A DNA stretch of 57,222 nt from Candidatus Nealsoniibacteriota bacterium (GTDB lineage: Bacteria > Patescibacteriota > Minisyncoccia > Minisyncoccales > GWA2-38-27), in contig JAUWWC010000003.1 of assembly GCA_030617105.1 (NCBI GenBank), forward strand, positions 1 to 57,222, in the 5' to 3' direction. Shown here one piece after another: positions 51,204 through 57,222 of this stretch; position 1 is the first letter of the stretch; the number at the start of each line of letters is the position of its first letter. The notes beneath the pieces were generated by a model. It had not been told where the DNA came from. It searched no databases and worked only from the letters and a program-made list of their open reading frames with translations. Position numbers and translations under genes: made by a program.

Positions 51204-52052
51204 ATGAGTTTTTCAGTAGGTATTATTGGTCTTCCTAATGTTGGAAAATCCACTTTATTCAAGGCCTTAACTAAAAAGAAAGTTAACATTGCTGATTATC
51301 CTTTTACTACTATTGACCCTAATGTAGGAATAGTAATTGTGCCTGATAAAAGATTAAAGCAAATTGCTTCAATTATCCAGCCAGAAAAAACCATTGAAAC
51401 CGTTATCAAGTTTATAGATATTGCCGGCTTGGTAAAAGACGCTCACAAAGGAGAAGGAATGGGAAACCAATTCTTATCATATATTAGACCATGTGATGCA
51501 GTCATAGAAGTAGTTAAGGCTTTTGGAGATTCTAATCCAGAACAAGATATTGAAACAATCAAAAACGAGCTATTGATGAAAGACCGGGAAAATAATGATA
51601 ATGTTTTAGCTTCCAAACCCAAAATATATCTTTTTAATATCCGAGAGAAAATAAACTTACCAGAGATTCCTAATTCTTTTGTTATTGATTTGAAAACAGA
51701 AGAAGAGGCTTCTGAGCTATCTCCAGATGAAATAAAAGAATTAGGCATCCAATCCAAGGTTGACCAATTAATTCTCGCTTGCTACAATATTTTAGACCTA
51801 ATTACTTTCTTTACTATAACCGGAGGAAAAGAAGCCAGGGCCTGGACTCTGAAAAAAGGCTCTGATGCTATTACGGCTGCAGCCAAGGTTCATACTGATT
51901 TTGCTGAGAAATTCATCAAGGCAGAGACAATCCCCTGGCAAAAATTAATAGAAGCAGGCTCCTGGAATAAAGCAAAAGAATTAGGTGAAGTAAAAACAGC
52001 TGGAAGAGAATATATTGCGCAGGACGGAGATATAATAGAATTTAAGATTTAA
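51204..52052 (+). CDS. ychF: Redox-regulated ATPase YchF/OLA1, shortened
   Basis: An Obg-family P-loop protein that prefers ATP. G1 GLPNVGKSTL, G3 DIAGLVKDAHKGEG and the NxxE specificity motif (FNIREK) are present, and the C-terminal TGS domain (ITFFTITGGKEARAW) is intact. At 282 aa it is about 80 residues shorter than usual; most of the helical insertion in the G domain is missing. First of an operon with rpsF-ssb-rpsR. Confidence 0.93.
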   Translation: MSFSVGIIGLPNVGKSTLFKALTKKKVNIADYPFTTIDPNVGIVIVPDKRLKQIASIIQPEKTIETVIKFIDIAGLVKDAHKGEGMGNQFLSYIRPCDAVIEVVKAFGDSNPEQDIETIKNELLMKDRENNDNVLASKPKIYLFNIREKINLPEIPNSFVIDLKTEEEASELSPDEIKELGIQSKVDQLILACYNILDLITFFTITGGKEARAWTLKKGSDAITAAAKVHTDFAEKFIKAETIPWQKLIEAGSWNKAKELGEVKTAGREYIAQDGDIIEFKI

Positions 52053-52056
52053 TTAA

Positions 52057-52467
52057 ATGAAACCTTACGAATTAACTTATTTAATTTCATCAGATGTTTC
52101 TGAGCAGGAATTGAAAGATATTTCTGAGAAGATAAAAACTTTCATTCAGGAAGAAGAAGGTATTGTTAAAAAAACAACAGAACCATCTAAAACAAAACTT
52201 GGTTACTCAATAAAAGAAAAAGAAGAATGCTTTTTGGCTGTTTTGAATTTCTCTTTAAATCCTGAAAAAATAGCAAATTTAGAAAAGAAACTCAAATCTG
52301 ATACACAAATTCTCCGTTATCTAATTTTAAACAAAGAGGTTTCTGAAAAAACCCAAATAAAAAAGGTTTTACCAAAAGTTGAGGAACCTACGGCTGAAAA
52401 GCCGAAAACTGAAAAGGTCGAACTAAAAGAAATTGACAAAAAAATAGAAGAAATATTACAAGAGTAA
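52057..52467 (+). CDS. rpsF: Ribosomal protein bS6
   Basis: A 136-aa protein. Residues 1-95 are bS6 (YELTYLISSDVSEQEL, KTKLGYSIKEKEE); the ~40-residue Lys/Glu-rich tail resembles the acidic extension of many bS6. It pairs with bS18 on the platform. Confidence 0.92.
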   Translation: MKPYELTYLISSDVSEQELKDISEKIKTFIQEEEGIVKKTTEPSKTKLGYSIKEKEECFLAVLNFSLNPEKIANLEKKLKSDTQILRYLILNKEVSEKTQIKKVLPKVEEPTAEKPKTEKVELKEIDKKIEEILQE

Positions 52468-52468
52468 T

Positions 52469-52927
52469 ATGAACCTAAACAAAGTCATTCTTATTGGCCG
52501 TCTTACCAAAGATCCAGAAACAAAAACCATTCCTTCGGGTCACATGGTTTGTAGTTTTGGACTGGCAACTAACAGAACATGGACTGACCGACAAACAAAC
52601 CAAAAACAAGAAAAGGTTGAATTCCATAATATTGTTCTCTGGAGGAAATTAGCTGAAATTGCTTCCCAATATTTGCGTAAAGGAAGCTTAGTTTTAATTG
52701 AAGGAAGAATCCAAACAAGGTCCTGGGAAGACCAATCAGGGAATAGAAAATACAGAACAGAAGTTGTTGCTGAAAATATACAATTAGCGCCAAAAAGTCT
52801 TTCTCCAACAAACACTGCCCAAACCGCTTCTTTCCAGAAAGAAACGCCTCAAGAAGATATTCCAATCATTGAAGAAGAAGAAGAAAAACAAGATAAAGAG
52901 ATTGACGTAAAAGACATCCCGCTTTAA
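52469..52927 (+). CDS. ssb: Single-stranded DNA-binding protein
   Basis: A 152-aa OB-fold protein (LNKVILIGRLTKDPETK, FHNIVLWRKLAEIASQYLRKGSLV) with a flexible tail ending VKDIPL, a variant of the DDDIPF tip that recruits RecO and others. Between the two small-subunit genes as in many bacteria. Confidence 0.95.
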   Translation: MNLNKVILIGRLTKDPETKTIPSGHMVCSFGLATNRTWTDRQTNQKQEKVEFHNIVLWRKLAEIASQYLRKGSLVLIEGRIQTRSWEDQSGNRKYRTEVVAENIQLAPKSLSPTNTAQTASFQKETPQEDIPIIEEEEEKQDKEIDVKDIPL

Positions 52928-52929
52928 TT

Positions 52930-53127
52930 ATGGACTGTTATTTTTGCCAAAGAAATATCAGAGAAATTGACTTTAGAAATACAGAACTTCTTAAGAGATT
53001 CGTTTCTGGCCTGGGTAAAATCAAAGCCAGGAAAAGAACTGGAGTGTGTTCTAAACACCAGAGGCATCTAGCAAAAGCAATAAAAAGAGCCCGACATCTC
53101 GGGCTGTTATCTGCTACGACTAAATAA
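52930..53127 (+). CDS. rpsR: Ribosomal protein bS18, zinc-binding type
   Basis: A 65-aa protein with CYFC near the start and CSKHQRHLAKAIKRAR, a CxxC...CxxH set typical of the zinc-retaining form. Its stop is 1 nt from the convergent recA stop and its last codons hold a terminator hairpin for recA. Confidence 0.94.
   Translation: MDCYFCQRNIREIDFRNTELLKRFVSGLGKIKARKRTGVCSKHQRHLAKAIKRARHLGLLSATTK
53081..53105 (-). terminator. recA terminator inside rpsR
   Basis: AGCCCGA / TCGGGCT stem followed on the minus strand by CTTTTTATT. Confidence 0.7.
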
Positions 53128-53128
53128 A

Positions 53129-54115
53129 TTACGCCTGTTCTACAATAGCTTTTTTGAGCTTTTTTATTATCTCAGGATTCTCTTTTAAAAACGCTTTTGC
53201 TCCTTCCATTCCTTGTCCTAATTTCTGATTATCGTATTGATACCAGCTTCCTGATTTCTTAATAATATCCTGCTTTAATCCAACATTCAAAAGATCTGCT
53301 ATATATGATATTCCTTCATTATAATAAATATCAAACTCAGTAACTTTAAAAGGAGCAGCCACTTTATTCTTAACTATTTTTGCCTTAATTCTGCTTCCAA
53401 TAATCTCATCTCCGTGCTTTATCTGACCAACTCTTCTTAAATTAATCCTTACTGAAGAATAAAACTTAAGAGCTAACCCTCCCGGTGTAACTTCTGGATT
53501 CCCCCATTGAACTCCAATCTTCATTCTAGTTTGGTTCAAGAATATAACAGAGGTTTTGGTTTTAGCTACAATTGAAGCTAACTTTCTAAGAGCAGCAGAC
53601 ATTAATCTTGCCTGAAGCCCTATTTGAAACTCGCCTATTTCTCCAGCAATTTCTGCCTTAGGAGTCAAAGCAGCTACTGAATCAATAACAATAACATCTA
53701 CTTTGCTTGATCTAATCAAGCTCTCAACAATCTGTAATGCCTGTTCTCCTGAATCTGGCTGAGAAATTAAAAGGTCATTAGTATTAACTCCAATTCTCTT
53801 GGCATAATCAGGATCCAAAGCATGTTCTGCATCTATAAAGGCGGCTACTCCGCCTTTTTTTTGGGCTTCAGCGCAGATATGCAACGCCAACGTGCTTTTT
53901 CCTGTGGATTCAATCCCATAAATCTCAATTACTCTTCCTCTGGGGATTCCACCTATCCCTAAGGCTCTATCCAAAGAAATAGAACCAGTTGAAATAGCAT
54001 TAACATCAACACGACCTACCTCTCTAAGCTTCATAATCGCGCCTTCGCCAAAGCGCTGTTTAATCTCATCTATTGTTTCTTGCAGCTCGTTTTTTTCTTC
54101 TTTTTCTTTTGCCAT
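53129..54115 (-). CDS. recA: Recombinase A
   Basis: A 328-aa RecA with Walker [14 protein letters not shown], Walker [13 protein letters not shown], loop L1 [12 protein letters not shown] and L2 [20 protein letters not shown]. The acidic C-terminal tail of E. coli RecA is absent. It follows ftsK by 36 nt. Confidence 0.97.
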   Translation of the reverse strand: MAKEKEEKNELQETIDEIKQRFGEGAIMKLREVGRVDVNAISTGSISLDRALGIGGIPRGRVIEIYGIESTGKSTLALHICAEAQKKGGVAAFIDAEHALDPDYAKRIGVNTNDLLISQPDSGEQALQIVESLIRSSKVDVIVIDSVAALTPKAEIAGEIGEFQIGLQARLMSAALRKLASIVAKTKTSVIFLNQTRMKIGVQWGNPEVTPGGLALKFYSSVRINLRRVGQIKHGDEIIGSRIKAKIVKNKVAAPFKVTEFDIYYNEGISYIADLLNVGLKQDIIKKSGSWYQYDNQKLGQGMEGAKAFLKENPEIIKKLKKAIVEQA

Positions 54116-54151
54116 AATGATATTTTAGTTTAAAATATCGAAATTAAAATG

Positions 54152-56338
54152 TCAAACTTTTTCCCATTCGCCTTTGTCTTCTGGGGTTTCTGATTCGGTC
54201 TCCACGTCCCCATAGACCTCGCGTGCCCTTGCTCCTTCCCCAGGTCCAACTATTCCTCGCTCCTCTAAAATATCAATCAATCTAGCTGCTCTCGCATAAC
54301 CAACTCGCAGTCTTCTCTGAAGCAAAGAAGCAGAGGCCTTATTTGCTTCAATTACTAATCTCTTTGCTTCTCCATAAAGAGGGTCCTCTTGACCATAAGA
54401 AACCCCGGTACCTTGTTCTTGCTCTGCTGAATCTTTTTCTAATTCCTGAATTAAGTCAGTTTTCATTTCTTTTTGCGCTTTCAATTCTTCTTTTTTTGAA
54501 CCTATATGCTTAACTACTTTCTTAACTTCTTTTTCTGAAACATAAGAGCCTTGAATTCTTTTAGGCTTAACTATCTCAGCTGAAACGTAAAGCATATCTC
54601 CCAAGCCCAATAGCTTCTCAGCTCCAGCCATATCCAGAACTGTTCTGGAATCAACTTGAGAAGCAACCTGGAAAGTAATCCTAGACGTTATATTTGCTTT
54701 AATCAAACCAGTAATTACTTCTACTGACGGCCTCTGGGTAGCCACTATCAAATGAATACCAACTGCTCTTGCCATCTGGGCTAAACGAACAATCCCTGCC
54801 TCAATCTCTCTGCCCTTAGCTGCCATTAAATCAGCAAGCTCATCAATAATCAGAATAATAAAAGGTAGAGGAGCAGTTCCATTTTTTAAAGTCAGCTCAT
54901 TGAAAGAAGCAATATCTCTTGCCCCGGCTTCTGACAATAAATCAAACCTTCTTTCCATTTCTCCAGTTAGCCACTTTAACACACCGATGGTTTGCTTAGC
55001 ATTATAAATTACAGGGCATAAAAGATGCGGAAGATTATTATAAACTGGGAACTCAACTCTTTTAGGGTCAACTAAAATAAATCTCAGGGTTTCTGGACTA
55101 GCGCTTTTAAAAGAAGTGCTTGGCTGGTAAAGCAAACTCAAAATTAGAGAGTTCAAAAATATAGTTTTTCCCGTACCCGTGGAGCCGGATACCAAAAGAT
55201 GAGGCATTCTTGCCAAATCAGTATAAACTGGAACACCAGAAACATCCCTGCCCAAAGCAATTACCAGATTTGATAAAGATTTCTGGAAATTAGGACCTTC
55301 AATCAAATTTCTCAATCTGACCTGAGCACGAACCTTATTAGGAACCTCTATGCCAACTAAAGACCTGCCTGGAATAGGAGCTTCAATTCTAATTGGATGG
55401 CTAGCCAAAGCCAGAGCCAAATCATTAGACAGGCCAGTGATTTTAGACAGCTTCACTCCTTCAGCCGGCTTTAAAGTATATTGCGTAACAGTTGGACCAA
55501 TATTTATTTCTGACATTGTTACCTCAATGCTAAAGTTCTCTAAGGTCTTTTTAATAACTGCTGAATTTACTCTGGTGTCGCCGCTGGTAGGCGCGCCGCG
55601 ATCCGGCTCTAAAAGATTAAAAGGAGGGGGTTGATAAGAAAAAGTTCTATCCCCAAGCACTGGCCTTGTCTCTAATTTCATTCCGCTAAGCGGTTCATCT
55701 TGCTTTAATTCTTCTGAAGCAAGGTCAGGAATCTCTTTAACTTTAAACTTGGGCATAAAGATTCTTTTAATAATAGACGGCTTAACAGGAGCTTCTTTAT
55801 CCAGGGCTTCAGGAGATTCAGGAGCTTCTTTTTTACGAGGCCTGCCTAAAAGATGCCAGAAAATCAAACCTCCAATGGCAATTAAAGCTAAGAATATAAT
55901 TTGGGTTGCCCAAAATCCAAAATATCTTAAAAATGGCCAGGTTAAAACATAACCCAGCCAGCCTCCTTTCATAGAATCTGGATTAAAACTTCCTAAAACC
56001 CCGGTTATTCCAAAAATTAAGACCAAACCAGCCAAAATTACCGGCCAGATAAAAAACTTCTGTTCACGTTTAGCAGTCAAAAGCACAAATCCTGCTAAAA
56101 TAAAAACTAAGGGAATTAGAAAAACTGTCTCTCCGATTAAAAACCTGCTGGCTTGCATAAAATAGAGGCCTGCTTTTCCAGCTTTGTCAAAAAAACTCAA
56201 GCCAGTGATTACTGCTATTAAAACCATCAAAACCCCTAAAATCATTTGCTTTATTTCAGCAGGCAAAGCAAAACGAGCAAATCTTTTTCCCCGTTTATCA
56301 AATCTCTTTTTAAATTTTCTCTTTTTTCTCTGTGCCAT
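54152..56338 (-). CDS. ftsK: DNA translocase FtsK/SpoIIIE
   Basis: A 728-aa protein: very basic N-terminus, four membrane segments within residues 25-165, a short linker, then alpha/beta motor domains (SGSTGTGKTIFLNSL Walker A, IIDELADLM Walker B) and a C-terminal gamma winged helix (LLQRRLRVGYARAARLIDIL). It pumps chromosome DNA through the division septum. The short linker is notable compared with E. coli FtsK. Confidence 0.96.
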   Translation of the reverse strand: MAQRKKRKFKKRFDKRGKRFARFALPAEIKQMILGVLMVLIAVITGLSFFDKAGKAGLYFMQASRFLIGETVFLIPLVFILAGFVLLTAKREQKFFIWPVILAGLVLIFGITGVLGSFNPDSMKGGWLGYVLTWPFLRYFGFWATQIIFLALIAIGGLIFWHLLGRPRKKEAPESPEALDKEAPVKPSIIKRIFMPKFKVKEIPDLASEELKQDEPLSGMKLETRPVLGDRTFSYQPPPFNLLEPDRGAPTSGDTRVNSAVIKKTLENFSIEVTMSEINIGPTVTQYTLKPAEGVKLSKITGLSNDLALALASHPIRIEAPIPGRSLVGIEVPNKVRAQVRLRNLIEGPNFQKSLSNLVIALGRDVSGVPVYTDLARMPHLLVSGSTGTGKTIFLNSLILSLLYQPSTSFKSASPETLRFILVDPKRVEFPVYNNLPHLLCPVIYNAKQTIGVLKWLTGEMERRFDLLSEAGARDIASFNELTLKNGTAPLPFIILIIDELADLMAAKGREIEAGIVRLAQMARAVGIHLIVATQRPSVEVITGLIKANITSRITFQVASQVDSRTVLDMAGAEKLLGLGDMLYVSAEIVKPKRIQGSYVSEKEVKKVVKHIGSKKEELKAQKEMKTDLIQELEKDSAEQEQGTGVSYGQEDPLYGEAKRLVIEANKASASLLQRRLRVGYARAARLIDILEERGIVGPGEGARAREVYGDVETESETPEDKGEWEKV

Positions 56339-56347
56339 ATTTAAAAA

Positions 56348-57178
56348 TTACTCCTCTGCCAGCAATCCTCTCTCCCTGGCTCCTTCCACGTATAGTTTTC
56401 TAATCTGCGCTGAACTCAGGGATTGTTCGTAGATCCGGACATCGTCGATTGTGCCGCTGAAATGAGACTGGTCAGCATAATATCTTCCGATAAAAAGATT
56501 GCGGGTATTGGTAAGGTCATAATCGAGAACACTACTTCTACTACTATTCAATGACCCATCAATATACCATTTTACTTGTGAGGCATCTATAGTCAGAACA
56601 TAGTGATGCCAACCAGCGCTTATAGAACCATCTGTATAAAGACCTCCTGCATTCCCAACAGTTCTTAACTTCCCATCTGTTTCAAGTCTCCAATCTATTC
56701 CATTCCACGCACCACCATTATAAGAAGTTTTAGTGAAGAAAATTTGCTCTGATGCGGGAGTTATATCATTTGCTTTCATCCACATTTCTACGCTTACAGG
56801 GTTATTGCCCCAGTGAAATATCTCATTATCTACAACCTCCACATAATCATCCACGCCGTCAAAACTCAACGCATAACCTTTTCCACTTGGGGTATCTCCT
56901 TCTGCAGTCCAAGTAGCTCCATTAATTGTTCCGTCATTACCATAACCGCTGGCATCTGCTGTGGGGTCTGCTTGGTCGTCAAAATCCCAGATTCCTACTG
57001 CATAAGCACCTAAAGCGTGATGCACGCTGGCACTGAATTGAAGCCCTTTGGCTATTCTTGCTTTTTCTCTGGCTGATCTGGTAGCTACTAATACAATACT
57101 TGCTATAACACCAATAATAGCTATTACTACTAATAATTCAATGATGGTAAATGCCCTTTGGTTTTGAGTTTTAAACAT
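56348..57178 (-). CDS. Type IV pilin-like protein with LamG/concanavalin domain
   Basis: A 276-aa protein. RAFTIIELLVVIAIIGVIAS is a class III prepilin signal with Phe/Glu5, processed by prepilin peptidase. The rest, from about residue 60, is a LamG-like fold (GIWDFDD, LSFDGVDDYVEV, WHHYVLTIDASQVKWYIDG, GTIDDVRIYEQSLSSAQI), often carbohydrate-binding. It probably sits at the surface, perhaps at a pilus tip. It ends 9 nt before ftsK. No pilus assembly genes are in the window. Confidence 0.88.
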   Translation of the reverse strand: MFKTQNQRAFTIIELLVVIAIIGVIASIVLVATRSAREKARIAKGLQFSASVHHALGAYAVGIWDFDDQADPTADASGYGNDGTINGATWTAEGDTPSGKGYALSFDGVDDYVEVVDNEIFHWGNNPVSVEMWMKANDITPASEQIFFTKTSYNGGAWNGIDWRLETDGKLRTVGNAGGLYTDGSISAGWHHYVLTIDASQVKWYIDGSLNSSRSSVLDYDLTNTRNLFIGRYYADQSHFSGTIDDVRIYEQSLSSAQIRKLYVEGARERGLLAEE

Positions 57179-57183
57179 CTTTT

Positions 57184-57208
57184 TTGCGTTAAGCCTGGCT
57201 TAACGCAA
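57184..57208. promoter_or_regulatory. Hairpin directly upstream of the pilin start
   Basis: Perfect 11-bp stem TTGCGTTAAGC / GCTTAACGCAA with a 3-nt loop, ending 5 nt before the ATG. It has no downstream T-run on the coding strand. Confidence 0.6.
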
Positions 57209-57222
57209 TATATCATTTGTTA

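Overview
The window looks like a chromosomal segment of a Candidate Phyla Radiation (Patescibacteria) bacterium, most likely Parcubacteria-like. The evidence is low GC, very tight packing with many ATGA start/stop overlaps, reduced housekeeping proteins (FolD 236 aa, YchF 282 aa, ArgS about 500 aa), six aminoacyl-tRNA synthetases, RNase J, a cupin-type phosphoglucose isomerase, IorAB, a type IV pilin-like LamG protein and no biosynthetic operons. TGA is used as a stop throughout, so the UGA-glycine code of Gracilibacteria/Absconditabacteria does not apply. I could not run searches; family calls rest on motifs recognised by eye.

Layout. 1-9 kb (minus): folD-glyA, a zinc-ribbon gene, a nucleotidyltransferase/Sua5 fusion, iorBA, leuS, tatD. 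9-24 kb (minus): metG, a permease, an M16 peptidase, glyS, several small orphan genes, recO, ileS, a phosphatase and argS (frameshifted). 24-25.4 kb: an accessory patch with a HicBA toxin-antitoxin and two small membrane proteins carrying near-identical promoter-leaders. 25.4-27.3 kb (plus): smpB, tmRNA, infC, rpmI, rplT (in-frame stop), packed with almost no spacers. 27-36 kb (minus): a PurF-like protein without its nucleophile, polX, a half-size MFS protein, a Gam-like gene, greA, a phosphoribosyltransferase-Lrp fusion and an inositol-phosphatase-like gene. 35.8-39.8 kb: groESL, then two promoter-gene-terminator cassettes with matching flanks and unrelated cargo, separated by an aspartyl protease/DUF5678 pair. 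39.8-48.4 kb: uvrA (minus) diverging from a holin-like gene, secG, a peptide-binding lipoprotein-like gene, a cupin isomerase, tRNA-Leu, RNase J and trpS (plus). 48.4-49.8 kb: an island bounded by 22-bp direct repeats copying the trpS 3' end and holding a candidate structured RNA, a 47-aa hydrophobic peptide and a membrane protein. 49.8-57.2 kb: phosphomannomutase, ychF-rpsF-ssb-rpsR, recA, ftsK and a LamG pilin.

Two expression styles stand out. Many housekeeping operons start with a -10 box only 6-9 nt before the ATG (predicted leaderless mRNA), and two start codons lie 1-2 nt after the 3' end of tRNA or tmRNA. Small accessory genes instead have strong TTGACA promoters, 40-90 nt leaders, clear Shine-Dalgarno sequences and often their own terminator. 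The most unusual items are the swapped-cargo cassettes, the repeat-bounded island with its RNA, a 17-bp palindrome shared by two coding regions, heptamer expansions inside synthetase genes, and interruptions in argS and rplT.
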